From positions 186,001 through 250,000 of the forward strand of contig NZ_VDUY01000003.1 in assembly GCF_008039575.1 (NCBI RefSeq): a DNA stretch of 64,000 nt, read 5' to 3'. Of this stretch, positions 9,557-17,449 are shown one piece after another. The position numbers and the translations under genes were made by a program. This DNA is from Zeimonas arvi (GTDB lineage Bacteria > Pseudomonadota > Gammaproteobacteria > Burkholderiales > Burkholderiaceae_E). The notes beneath the pieces are model-generated. The model did not search any database. It saw only the letters and a program-made list of their open reading frames with translations, and had not been told where the DNA came from. Position 1 is the first letter of the stretch. Each line of letters begins with the position of its first letter.

Positions 9557-10891
9557 TCAGTCGTCCAGAGAACGGGCGCCGCCGAGATCTTCGTCAGGCG
9601 CGAAGTACAGGTCCCAAGCCCACCGCAGCGAATCCGGATCGAGCCTGGGCTGCTCGCCCAGGAAGGTCGCGCGGTCGCGCAGCTTGCTGATGACATCGTA
9701 CGGAATGGTTGCATACAGAGGTAGGGAGTTTTCCGCATGAAGCACACGAATCAGGAAGTCGGCCGCGTACTCGTCGTAGGGAAGATCCGCCCTGGCACAC
9801 GCCTGCCGGAAGACTTCCCGGTATCCGACCTCATCTAGCGCCCCGATGTGGATCTTGTAACCGAGCCGGCGGAGGAACGCAGGATCTCCGATGTCGGACG
9901 GCGACAGATTCGACGAGAAAACAACAGTCACGTCGAAGGGCACCTGGAACTTGGTGCCGGTGTGCAGCGCCATGTAATCCACGTGGCGGTCGAGCGGAAC
10001 GATCCAGCGGTTGAGCAACTCGCGCACCGGAATGCGCTGCCTGCCCAGGTCGTCCAGGATCATCATCCCGTTGTTGGCCTTCATCTGGGGCGGGGCGATG
10101 TAGAAGCGCGAATGCGACTCGAACTGCAGGTCGAGCATGTCAACCGTGAGCTCGCCCCCGGTGACCACCACCGGCCGCCGCGTGCGCACCCAGCGACGAT
10201 CGCCCACGGACAGGCGGTCGAGCTTGCTTGCCGCGGCGGGCTCCTCCAACAGGTGATGAACGATGGGGTCGAAAACCTGCACGATCTCGCCGTCCACATG
10301 CACCGCATGAGGCACGAACACCGCGCCGCGGGCGGTGCGCACCATGCGCTCGGCCAGGTAGGTCTTGCCGGTGCCGCTGGCGCCGTACATCAGGATGGAC
10401 CGGCCCGAGTTCAGCGCCGCGCCCAGCCGCGAGACCAGCGACTCGGCCACCACCGCATCGCCCAGCGCGGCGCCGATCTGCTCGCGATCCACCCGCAGGC
10501 CCTTCACGCTCTGGCGCTCCACCTGGGCCAGGTAGTCGGCCAGGGACACCGGCGCCGGGCCCACGTAGCGGCACTTGTCGAAGGCCTCGCCGGCGCGCTG
10601 CCGACCCAGGTCGGTGAGCGCGTAGGACACGTCGGCATCGAAGCTGCCGCGGCGCGGCACCTCGACCACCTTCTCGATCCTCAGGAAATTCAGCGTCGGC
10701 TCGATGACCGAGAGCGCCACGCCCAGCCGCCAGGCCAGCTCGCCGGCCTTCAGCTCCCCTGCCCGCGCCAGATGGCGCAGAAGCAGCTCGATGAGCATCG
10801 GTTCTGGAAGATGCGCCTCGTCGAGCGTGCGCGGCGGCACCGGCGCGTGGCCGGTGGAAGTGTCTACAAGACCGTGATCCATCCTGCCCAT
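9557..10891 (-). CDS. Winged-helix AAA ATPase encoded in the Tad locus
   Basis: Protein of 444 residues that I cannot assign to a named Tad component. Residues 28-105 look like a winged-helix domain (helices then YALTDLGRQRAGEAF). An AAA domain follows with Walker A GASGTGKT (170-177), Walker B MMILDDLG (276-283, Asp-Asp where many AAA proteins have Asp-Glu) and a sensor-1-like VVFSSNLS near 320. No signal peptide or membrane segment is visible, so it should be cytoplasmic. The start at 10891 overlaps the prepilin peptidase stop; an ATG at 10882 is an alternative. Possible roles are regulation or remodelling of the pilus machine; this is inference from location only. Confidence 0.8.
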   Translation of the reverse strand: MGRMDHGLVDTSTGHAPVPPRTLDEAHLPEPMLIELLLRHLARAGELKAGELAWRLGVALSVIEPTLNFLRIEKVVEVPRRGSFDADVSYALTDLGRQRAGEAFDKCRYVGPAPVSLADYLAQVERQSVKGLRVDREQIGAALGDAVVAESLVSRLGAALNSGRSILMYGASGTGKTYLAERMVRTARGAVFVPHAVHVDGEIVQVFDPIVHHLLEEPAAASKLDRLSVGDRRWVRTRRPVVVTGGELTVDMLDLQFESHSRFYIAPPQMKANNGMMILDDLGRQRIPVRELLNRWIVPLDRHVDYMALHTGTKFQVPFDVTVVFSSNLSPSDIGDPAFLRRLGYKIHIGALDEVGYREVFRQACARADLPYDEYAADFLIRVLHAENSLPLYATIPYDVISKLRDRATFLGEQPRLDPDSLRWAWDLYFAPDEDLGGARSLDD

Positions 10892-11481
10892 TTGGCCACC
10901 AGGTAGAGGAGAGTTCCGGTTGCGATGGCCACGGCATAGGGCATGCGGTCAGCCGAATCGGTTCGGGGGTCGAAGGAGGGAGCGGGCATGCCGAGCGCGC
11001 GGCCGGCGTAGCCGGAGAAGATGAGCCGAAGATTGGCGAGCACAGCCGCGCTGGAACGGGTGGCCAGCATCCGAGCCGCGGCGAGCAGGCCGCCGGCCGC
11101 GAGCACGAACAGGGAGACGCCGATCAGTTGCGTCCAGGCATCGCCGCTGACGCCGAAGAACATGCCGACGACCGACATGAGCTTCACGTCGCCGGCGCCC
11201 ATGATGCGAAGCAGGTAGAAGGGTATGAAGGCTGCCAGCATGGCCGAGCCGGCGAGGAGCGCGCCCGGGAGGCCGACACTGCCCGGCGACACCGGGTCGA
11301 AAGCCCAGGCTCCGGGCGCGGCAAGCACGTGCCATGCCAGTGCGACGCACCAGCTGGCCAGGATCAGATTGTTGGGAATTCGGCGGCAGCGAAGGTCGCT
11401 AGACACGGCGACCAGCAGTAACGAAAGAAGGAGGATCGCCGGGAACAGGGCCGCGAGCACATCGTTATCGGGCAGGGCCAA
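10864..11481 (-). CDS. cpaA: Type IV prepilin peptidase TadV/CpaA
   Basis: Integral membrane aspartic protease of 205 residues that removes the leader from Flp pilins and TadE-type pseudopilins. About five to six hydrophobic segments are seen; the first catalytic aspartate lies in AVSSDLRCRRIPN (A24 family DxRxxxIPN motif) and the second in GAGDVKLM (GxGDxK). Length is normal for the short TadV type, which lacks the methylase domain. It overlaps the start of the AAA ATPase gene by 28 bp and follows the second Flp pilin by 25 bp. Confidence 0.93.
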   Translation of the reverse strand: MALPDNDVLAALFPAILLLSLLLVAVSSDLRCRRIPNNLILASWCVALAWHVLAAPGAWAFDPVSPGSVGLPGALLAGSAMLAAFIPFYLLRIMGAGDVKLMSVVGMFFGVSGDAWTQLIGVSLFVLAAGGLLAAARMLATRSSAAVLANLRLIFSGYAGRALGMPAPSFDPRTDSADRMPYAVAIATGTLLYLVAKWAGWITVL

Positions 11482-11506
11482 GGGGCAGTCCTCGTTCGCG
11501 CGCTAA

Positions 11507-11701
11507 CTAGTTTCCAGCTGCCGCTGCGGCTTTTGCGACTTCGCCTGAGACGAAGTTGAAGAAATCGCTGACCGAGATTCCCAGCGACGTGACTGTACCC
11601 ACGATCACCGCGGCAATTAGCGCCCCAAACAGGGCGTATTCGATCGACGTCACACCCCGCTGAGAATGGCAGCTACCGCCCCACGCCGAGCCGCGAAACA
11701 T
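11507..11701 (-). CDS. Flp-type pilin (second copy)
   Basis: Flp/Fap pilin of 64 residues. After a 16-residue leader ending QRG comes VTSIEYALFGALIAAV, the processing and hydrophobic motif of Flp pilins, with the conserved Glu-Tyr pair at +5/+6 after the cleavage glycine. The C-terminus is Ala-rich. An in-frame ATG at 11743 has a slightly better ribosome binding site and would give a 30-residue leader. The leader is longer and more irregular than that of the neighbouring pilin, and two pilin genes in tandem suggest major and minor forms. It is divergent enough from the other copy that this is not a recent duplication. Confidence 0.85.
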   Translation of the reverse strand: MFRGSAWGGSCHSQRGVTSIEYALFGALIAAVIVGTVTSLGISVSDFFNFVSGEVAKAAAAAGN

Positions 11702-11826
11702 CTGCGAACCGAGTTCGCACACCGCAGGCTTCACTTTGCACATCTCTATACCCAGGCGGCCGAACAAAGCATAAGGAGGGCCGCCCGATGCCAACACTCC
11801 ACCTGGCGACCCTTCCCATCGAGCTT

Positions 11827-12003
11827 TCAGTTCAGCGCGGTGTTGAGTGCGGTAGCGATCTTGTTGAATACAGCATTGAGGTTCGTGCCGACAGCGGTAA
11901 CCGCCGTGATGATGACCACCGCAATCAGCGCTGCGATCAGGCCGTACTCGATCGCCGTAACGCCTTCTTCCTCCAGCCAGAAATTCTTGATGAACTGAGT
12001 CAT
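11827..12003 (-). CDS. flp: Flp major pilin
   Basis: Short pilin of 58 residues, the first gene of the Tad operon. The leader MTQFIKNFWLEEEG ends in the processing glycine, followed by VTAIEYGLIAALIAVVII, the Flp hallmark with Glu-Tyr after the cleavage site and a long hydrophobic helix. The C-terminal part (LNAVFNKIATALNTALN) is typical of Flp1. A clear GGAGAG ribosome binding site precedes ATG 12003. It was found by reading the minus strand directly. The strong match and first position argue for the major fibre subunit. Confidence 0.92.
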   Translation of the reverse strand: MTQFIKNFWLEEEGVTAIEYGLIAALIAVVIITAVTAVGTNLNAVFNKIATALNTALN

Positions 12004-12374
12004 GGTATCTCTCCGATTTCCAAAAAAATGTCGTCAGACCGGCCACCCCGCCGCCAGACCGGCAATCGGCCTTACGGCACCCCTACCAAGGCCGCCCGCA
12101 TCCACGGTAGCCCTCCCTGCCGGTGGAGCCCGCCCCGGGAGTTTCCTTTCCCCCGTCGGGCGATCCCCTACCGAGCACGTGTCGACACATTAGCGAGCGC
12201 CGCACCGGCCGGCAATCCCTCGAAGGGGGGAATTTGGGCGAGTCTTTGCAGTATTTGGCGTCGCCGGAATTGACAGTGGCCGGATGGCGTGAAGGAGATC
12301 ACGAACGGCGACCCAGAGTGTCTCGATCACGACCTCTGCCAACCATTTCCTAGAAACGTTGCCGCATCACAACA
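12004..12374. other. Tad operon leader and promoter region, no gene seen
   Basis: About 370 bp separate flp from the membrane-protein gene. The flp ribosome binding site and a run of seven T residues on the minus strand lie next to 12004. No convincing sigma-70 or sigma-54 pair, no conserved open frame and no strong hairpin was found by eye. It must hold the Tad promoter on the minus strand unless transcription enters from the upstream minus-strand gene. Confidence 0.5.
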
Positions 12375-13874
12375 TCAGTGCACCCGCCAGAGGCGCCAGC
12401 CCGCCTGGGTCGCGTCCAGCGTCAGGCAGGGCAGGCTTGCGCCCGTGAGCGTGTTCTCGATCAGGTGCGTGAAAGCCAGACCGTTCAACGTACCGCAGTC
12501 CAACCGGCCCTGACTGAGCCCCTGCACCAACTCCTGCACACGGGCCGAAGCCGCGCCGATCTCGAAGGCCGGCGCCACCTTCACTTTGCCGGGGTTGACG
12601 AAGAGCGTGCTGTAGGTCGCCTCGGAGAAGCCAGTCAGTACGACGCTTCCCTCGGGCAGATCGAACCTGGGCAGCATCTGGTAGCGAGGAATGCCATTGG
12701 AGAGCAGCGACAGCGAGACCGTCGCCATGGCCACGACGACCGACCGCCAGGGCGCCGACAGCGGAACTGCCGCCGTGCGCAGCGCCGACAACAGATGCAG
12801 CGCGAACAGCGGCGCCACAATGCCGCCATAGCGGGCCTGGTTGGATAGCAGAAAGTACAGCGCGAGCCAGAGCAAGCGGTTGTCGGCGGTCGCCCGAGTT
12901 GCGGCCCATGCGGAACCGAGCGCCAGCGCGAGCATCTGCGGCGCCAGCAGCACGTTGACGATGCTCATGTTCTCGGACACCGCCATGCCGGGAATGCGGT
13001 TGGCGACCTGGGCGAAGGTCCAGAGGGCCGCGTCGACGATCGCCCCGCCGGTCATCAAGCCCCATAGGGTGGCCCAGCCAGCCAGCAGAAAGGCCAGAAC
13101 TCCCAGGCGGGCCCGCCAGGAGGCGGCGATCAGCAAGACCGCTGGGAAATAGAGCGGCGCCAGCCAATAGGCGCTGCCCGAGGCGAGGCCGGTTGCGAGC
13201 CAGGCGGCCAGACCAACCCGCCCGCTCACCAGCAGCCCGGCCAGCGCCCAGGTGGTCATGAAGATTTCGGGGCGCGCGAGCATCAACCGTCCCGCCATGA
13301 TCTCGAGCACCAGCACGAGCGCCACGAGCGTAAGCACCGAGGCGGCCGGATGGCCGCCCAGCAGACGCCTTGCCGCCGCCACGAACACCCAGACGAAGGC
13401 GCCGAAGGCGAGCGCCTGCATCAGCCACATCGTGGGCGCCGGCCCCAGGGACCGCGCCAGACCGCCGACGAACCAGTCGAAGGCCGGGTACAGTTCCACC
13501 GGCGGCAGGGCTGTGTGGACGTACATGTCGGCATACCCGCCGGGCCAGAAGGCCGAGGCAATGTGGCGCAGGAGATCGTCGGACGCCGTGGGTGGAACCA
13601 TAAGCATCTTGGCCACGAACACTCCCAGCGGCACCGCGAGCACGAACCAGCCATGGCGCTCGAAGAGACCATCCAGCGTGGCCAGGAAGCGCTCGTGATT
13701 GGCCCACACGAGCAGCAGGAACGGTAGCGCTCCGATTCCGGACCCGGTGGACACCGCCCCGGCGAGCAGCACCACGCCCAGCGCCATCGTGACGAGCACC
13801 ACCACCCGCGAAACGGGGCTCGGCGAGTACATGTCGAAAAGCGAGCGCAGTCGCGCCAGCGGTGTCGGGCTCAT
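12375..13874 (-). CDS. Polytopic membrane protein of unknown function
   Basis: Integral membrane protein of 499 residues with around ten hydrophobic segments, including a first-loop PPTASDDLLRHIASAFWPGG stretch after the third helix. This overall shape (many helices, an early acidic pair DD in the first large loop, a soluble C-terminal tail) resembles membrane glycosyltransferases of the GT-C fold, but I recognise no family-defining motif. It is divergent from the GT2 glycosyltransferase gene, 83 bp away, which supports an envelope-glycan role. The start at 13874 was chosen because residues just upstream lack coding character. Confidence 0.6.
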   Translation of the reverse strand: MSPTPLARLRSLFDMYSPSPVSRVVVLVTMALGVVLLAGAVSTGSGIGALPFLLLVWANHERFLATLDGLFERHGWFVLAVPLGVFVAKMLMVPPTASDDLLRHIASAFWPGGYADMYVHTALPPVELYPAFDWFVGGLARSLGPAPTMWLMQALAFGAFVWVFVAAARRLLGGHPAASVLTLVALVLVLEIMAGRLMLARPEIFMTTWALAGLLVSGRVGLAAWLATGLASGSAYWLAPLYFPAVLLIAASWRARLGVLAFLLAGWATLWGLMTGGAIVDAALWTFAQVANRIPGMAVSENMSIVNVLLAPQMLALALGSAWAATRATADNRLLWLALYFLLSNQARYGGIVAPLFALHLLSALRTAAVPLSAPWRSVVVAMATVSLSLLSNGIPRYQMLPRFDLPEGSVVLTGFSEATYSTLFVNPGKVKVAPAFEIGAASARVQELVQGLSQGRLDCGTLNGLAFTHLIENTLTGASLPCLTLDATQAGWRLWRVH

Positions 13875-13957
13875 GCGGATCTCCGTGAATTCCGGCAGCG
13901 ACGGATTCTGCCCAGACGGGCAGCATCGGGCAAAATGAATTTCACACGCACCCGCCC

Positions 13958-14935
13958 ATGACCACGATGCCCCTGCCGCTCGACGCCGTGCGCGCCATTG
14001 ACCGCGAGGTCGCACCGCGCGTCGCGGTGCTCGTGCCCTGCCACAACGAGGCGCCCACGGTGGCGGCCGTGGTGGCGGACTTCCGCCGCGCCCTGCCTTC
14101 GGCCACGGTGTACGTTTACGACAACCGTTCCACCGACGACACCGCCCGCGTGGCGGCCGCGGCGGGCGCCGTGGTCCGGAAGGAACCCTGGGCGGGCAAG
14201 GGCAACGTAGTGCGGCGTATGTTCGCCGACGTCGATGCTGACGTCTACCTACTGGTCGACGGCGACGGCACCTACGCGCCGGGCGCGGCGCAGGGGATGA
14301 TCGACCTGTTGCTGCGCGACGAGCTCGACATGGTCGTCGCCGCAAGGCGAAGCGTGTTCCTGGACGCACACCGGCGCGGGCACGCGTTCGGTAACCGACT
14401 CTTCAACGGCCTGTACAAGGCAGTTTTCGGCCCCGAGTTCCGGGACATCTTTTCCGGCTACCGGGCATTCTCTCGGCGATTCGTGAAATCGTTCCCGGCG
14501 ATGTCGCGAGGCTTCGAGATCGAGACCGAGATGTCGGTCCACGCCAGCCAGCTCCGCCTGCCGGTGGCCGAGATCGAGGCAGAGTACGGCGCTCGCCCGG
14601 CCGGTTCGACCAGCAAGCTCAACACCTTCCGGGACGCTTTCCGCATCTCGCGGATGATGCTGCTGCTGTACAAGGACATCCGTCCCGCGCGCTTCTTCGG
14701 CTACGTGGCCACCGTGCTGGCGGGGGCGGCAGTCGGTCTGGGCCTGCCCCTGGTGGAAACCTTCCTCGAGACCGGGCTGGTGCCCCGGTTCCCGACGGCT
14801 ATCCTCGTGACCGGGCTGCTGGTGCTCTCGGGTATCGCGGTGACCTGCGGCCTGATCCTGGACAGCGTGGCCCGAGGGCGGCTGGAGCAGAAGCGGCTTG
14901 CCTATCTTGCGCTGGGCACTCGCCGAGCGGACTGA
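13958..14935 (+). CDS. Family 2 glycosyltransferase, DPM1/DPG synthase-like
   Basis: GT-A glycosyltransferase of 325 residues. The N-terminal domain has the nucleotide-sugar signature VLVPCHNEAPTV (about 25-36), YVYDNRSTDDT and LLVDGDGTY (the DxD-like metal site near residue 95), followed by the QXXRW-region equivalent. Two hydrophobic segments at about 245-270 and 280-305 anchor it in the membrane, as in polyprenyl-phosphate glycosyltransferases (dolichyl-phosphate mannose synthase type). Its stop overlaps the start of the methyltransferase gene (TGATG). A GtrA protein lies nearby, a common partner of such enzymes in flipping lipid-linked sugars. Confidence 0.88.
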   Translation: MTTMPLPLDAVRAIDREVAPRVAVLVPCHNEAPTVAAVVADFRRALPSATVYVYDNRSTDDTARVAAAAGAVVRKEPWAGKGNVVRRMFADVDADVYLLVDGDGTYAPGAAQGMIDLLLRDELDMVVAARRSVFLDAHRRGHAFGNRLFNGLYKAVFGPEFRDIFSGYRAFSRRFVKSFPAMSRGFEIETEMSVHASQLRLPVAEIEAEYGARPAGSTSKLNTFRDAFRISRMMLLLYKDIRPARFFGYVATVLAGAAVGLGLPLVETFLETGLVPRFPTAILVTGLLVLSGIAVTCGLILDSVARGRLEQKRLAYLALGTRRAD

Positions 14936-15627
14936 TGGCCGAGACGCGCTTCAGCTACTCGGGCAAGGACAACCTGGAAGCAATGCGCCTTGCCACGCGT
15001 TACAACGCGTTTCTCGTGGGGCTGATCGAGAGGCACGCGCTGCCCGACGATCGCATCCTCGACTTCGGAGCGGGTCTCGGTCTTTTTGCACAGGCGTTGC
15101 GCGACCGCGGGCATCGAGTGTCCTGTCTCGAAGCAGACGCAGACCTGAAAAATCGCCTGACCGAGCAAGATTTCGAGGCCGTACAGTTTCCATCCGAACT
15201 CGCTGACGACAGCGTCGATTACCTGTACTCCCTGAATGTGCTCGAGCACATCGATGACGATGTCGCCGCACTGACCGCGCTCATTCCCAAGTTGAGGGCA
15301 GGCGCCCGGCTCCTCGTCTACGTGCCGGCATTTCCAGTGCTTTTCAGTGCGATGGACCGCTTGGTTGGCCACCACCGACGCTATACGTCGGGCTCCTTGC
15401 GCGGACTGCTCGAGAAGGTCGGGCTGCAGGTCGAACGCATCGAGTACGCTGACAGTCTGGGATTTCCTGCGTCACTCGCGTACCGACTCCTTGGCGGGAG
15501 CGGTGTTCTCGACGCGTCATCCGTTGTCACTTATGACCGCTGGATGTTTCCGTTGAGCCGAAGGATCGATCGCCTAACACGGCGCTTCGTAGGGAAAAAC
15601 GTGTTCGCGGTTGCCCGCAAGCCTTGA
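14935..15627 (+). CDS. Class I SAM-dependent methyltransferase
   Basis: Methyltransferase of 230 residues. Motif I is ILDFGAGLGLFAQAL (about 41-55), the acidic post-I residue lies in VSCLEADADL, and motif IV/V is YLYSLNVLEHIDDD, which places it with methyltransferase domain 11/12-type enzymes of glycan and lipid loci. A VGHHRRYT segment typical of this subgroup follows. It is translationally coupled to the glycosyltransferase gene. GC content is lower than in the housekeeping genes of the window, suggesting acquisition with the rest of this cluster. The acceptor is unknown. Confidence 0.85.
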   Translation: MAETRFSYSGKDNLEAMRLATRYNAFLVGLIERHALPDDRILDFGAGLGLFAQALRDRGHRVSCLEADADLKNRLTEQDFEAVQFPSELADDSVDYLYSLNVLEHIDDDVAALTALIPKLRAGARLLVYVPAFPVLFSAMDRLVGHHRRYTSGSLRGLLEKVGLQVERIEYADSLGFPASLAYRLLGGSGVLDASSVVTYDRWMFPLSRRIDRLTRRFVGKNVFAVARKP

Positions 15628-15648
15628 TGCTCGAAAACGCCGAGAGCC

Positions 15649-16032
15649 TCAGCGTCCGAAGACCAACAGTCGGAAGCCCGCAAAACTCACGATCATCGAG
15701 ATCGCCGTGGCTACGACTACGGCAAGCAACATGGACCCGAGCGGCTGGAAGAGGGCAAGAAACACTCCGAGATTCACGGCTGCGGCGGCCGCAGCCACGA
15801 GCAGGTAAGGCACGAATGTTGCGGCTGGCGCCCAACCGCCCCGGCGAAAGGTGAAACGCCCGTTCGCCAGCCAGGTGCCGACCATGGCCACGGCGATCGC
15901 CACCAGTCGTGCCAGCCAGGGAGGGCTGCCGAGCTCTACGAGCAGCAAGGTCGTGCCGACGTCGATCACGAAGCCGGTCAGGCCCACGCCCAGAAAGCGA
16001 GCGAGCTGCGAGACCAGGGAGCGGGTGGACAT
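15649..16032 (-). CDS. GtrA family membrane protein
   Basis: Small membrane protein of about 127 residues with four predicted helices and the GtrA signature FLGVGLTGFVIDVGTTLLL at the N-terminus, then ANGRFTF in the loop after helix 2 (usually WxxNRxxTF). GtrA proteins are thought to flip polyprenyl-phosphate-linked sugars made by a GT2 enzyme such as the one at 13958. It is convergent with the methyltransferase, 21 bp apart. The ATG at 16032 gives the family's usual length; an ATG 23 codons further upstream overlaps the neighbouring gene fragment. Confidence 0.86.
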   Translation of the reverse strand: MSTRSLVSQLARFLGVGLTGFVIDVGTTLLLVELGSPPWLARLVAIAVAMVGTWLANGRFTFRRGGWAPAATFVPYLLVAAAAAAVNLGVFLALFQPLGSMLLAVVVATAISMIVSFAGFRLLVFGR

Positions 16033-16051
16033 CTGCGCGGCGTTGGCGGGC

Positions 16052-16255
16052 TCAGCGCCAGGCGGCATCGAACTGACTGACGACGAGATCAGAATACGCA
16101 CAACCAGCCCAAAGCGCCAACTGGAAGAACAACATGCAGGTCGTCCAGACCGCCGCCGACCCGCCGAACCAAGGCAGGATCTGCCGTGCCACGATCGGCT
16201 GCACCAGGAAGAGCAGGAAGGCCGAGAGCGCGATCGTGAAGGCGTAGACGGGCAA
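16052..16255 (-). pseudogene. N-terminal fragment of a membrane-fused spermidine synthase-like protein
   Basis: An open frame of 67 codons reads TIALSAFLLFLVQPIVARQI, LPWFGGSAAVWTTCM and LFFQLALWAG, which as I recall is the N-terminus of the large fused transporter/spermidine-synthase-like membrane proteins (about 700-900 residues). The frame stops soon after the second hydrophobic stretch, so the remaining protein, including the synthase domain, is missing. It begins with TTG where the family has its start. It lies directly upstream of gtrA. I read it as a remnant left by a deletion or rearrangement, not a functional gene. Confidence 0.72.
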
Positions 16256-16290
16256 GCTGCGTCACCGGTGGCGGGATAGTCAGCGATTAT

Positions 16291-16371
16291 TCCAATCCAC
16301 CCGATGCGGCGTCACCCCCCTCCAGCAATTCCCGCACGCAATCCGTGAACACCTGCACCTTTGCCGAAAGA
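16291..16371 (-). pseudogene. Relic of a LysR regulator 3' end, duplicated
   Basis: About 80 bases match the 3' end of the LysR gene at 17450-18376 (17462-17544) with only a few changes and a two-base deletion in the relic. The shared stretch encodes the C-terminal VFTDCVRELLEG-type end in LysR. In the relic the deletion breaks the frame and a different stop follows at about 16280. The two copies are in the same orientation and flank the PAP2 gene, so this is either a partial duplication or the last trace of a second LysR paralogue. Confidence 0.75.
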
Positions 16372-16418
16372 ATTTTCTACGCGGGCAGCCGCTTCTTCGC
16401 CTTCAGGGCTCCGTCGCG

Positions 16419-17405
16419 ATGATGCAGGCACCGCTCGTTTCGTTGCTGGCGGTGACAGGGCTCCTCAGCCTCGCCGCACGACTAACCGCCGGCCCCTTGG
16501 CCCTTCCTGCTTTCGGCCTTTCCGTAATTGCCGTGCAGCTGGGGCTTCTGATGTTCTTCGGAATCGCCCTTTCTCTTCAGCTCGCGACTGACTCCATCCG
16601 CTTGGCACCGCGCTTCGTACGTGCAGACGACGGACACGTTGACATCCGCTCGCTCGTGCGCTCACTTGACAAGCCCTGCGGCAAATCGATCCTTATCGTG
16701 CTGATCGCCGGTTACGGTATTGCCGCCACGGCGAATCTCGCTGAGGTCTACCGAGTCTCCAGCTCTCGCTGGCACGACCACCTACTCTGGAACCTCGAAG
16801 AGCCCATATTCACAGCACTTCTCGCGTCCTCTTTCAACTCGCCTCGATTCTGGGACGCCGTCTATCAGGCTCTCTGGCTCGTCCTATTCATGGGCCTCGG
16901 GGGTCTGGCCCGGACTGGGCGACTAAGGCAAATGGTGGAAGCGCTATGCGCAGTGGTCATTGCGTTCCACCTGACTCGATACATCGCCATAGCTTTCCCC
17001 ACCGCGGGACCCGTGTTTCACCGACCGGAGTTATTCGACCTTGCGGGTACTGGTAGCGCTGCCTTCGTTGAACTCCTTCGCGATTACATGGCAGGTCGCG
17101 TGTCTCAGAACAGCTTGCTGCCTGGCACACAAGCGCTGCCAAGTTTGCACGTCGGACTTGCCTGGTGCGCCGTCCTCGTCATGGCGCGTGAGTGGAAATG
17201 GACACTCTGGCTCACGCTTCCGTGGTTTGTTCTCAACTGGTTGGCGACAATGTTCCTCGGCTGGCATTACTTCGTCGATGGCATCGGCGGTATCTTCGTG
17301 ATGTCAACTGCTCTTTGGACGTCGCGTAGGCTGATAAGTTACGTATGCGACCGAGCGTCACGGCGACAGCTCGAACGCCGCTCTGGGGCTGGACCATTCG
17401 AGTAA
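16419..17405 (+). CDS. PAP2-family phosphatase / phosphotransferase membrane protein
   Basis: Polytopic membrane protein of 328 residues. The C-terminal half holds the PAP2 superfamily signature of the inositolphosphotransferase-like branch: LPSLHVGLA (about residue 238) and GWHYFVDGIGG (about residue 280), supplying the two catalytic histidines and aspartate. Six or more hydrophobic segments are seen. Likely substrates are phospholipids or polyprenyl pyrophosphate. GC content is clearly lower than in flanking genes, and the gene is flanked by same-orientation copies of a LysR 3' end, suggesting it arrived as an insertion. Confidence 0.78.
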   Translation: MMQAPLVSLLAVTGLLSLAARLTAGPLALPAFGLSVIAVQLGLLMFFGIALSLQLATDSIRLAPRFVRADDGHVDIRSLVRSLDKPCGKSILIVLIAGYGIAATANLAEVYRVSSSRWHDHLLWNLEEPIFTALLASSFNSPRFWDAVYQALWLVLFMGLGGLARTGRLRQMVEALCAVVIAFHLTRYIAIAFPTAGPVFHRPELFDLAGTGSAAFVELLRDYMAGRVSQNSLLPGTQALPSLHVGLAWCAVLVMAREWKWTLWLTLPWFVLNWLATMFLGWHYFVDGIGGIFVMSTALWTSRRLISYVCDRASRRQLERRSGAGPFE

Positions 17406-17449
17406 AGATGACCCGATAGTCGGCCGCGGATCATCCGTCCGCAGACCGC

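Noticed and set aside
12004-12374. Sigma-54 promoter for the Tad operon
   Set aside because: No GG-N10-GC core with acceptable surroundings was found on the minus strand.
12367-13926. Alternative minus-strand frame overlapping the polytopic membrane protein, possible frameshift
   Set aside because: The 499-residue phase has continuous hydrophobic segments from its start to its stop; the other phase reads as Gly/Arg/Ala-rich noise.
16052-16255. Functional small membrane protein
   Set aside because: It matches only the start of a much larger family and ends abruptly next to another gene relic.
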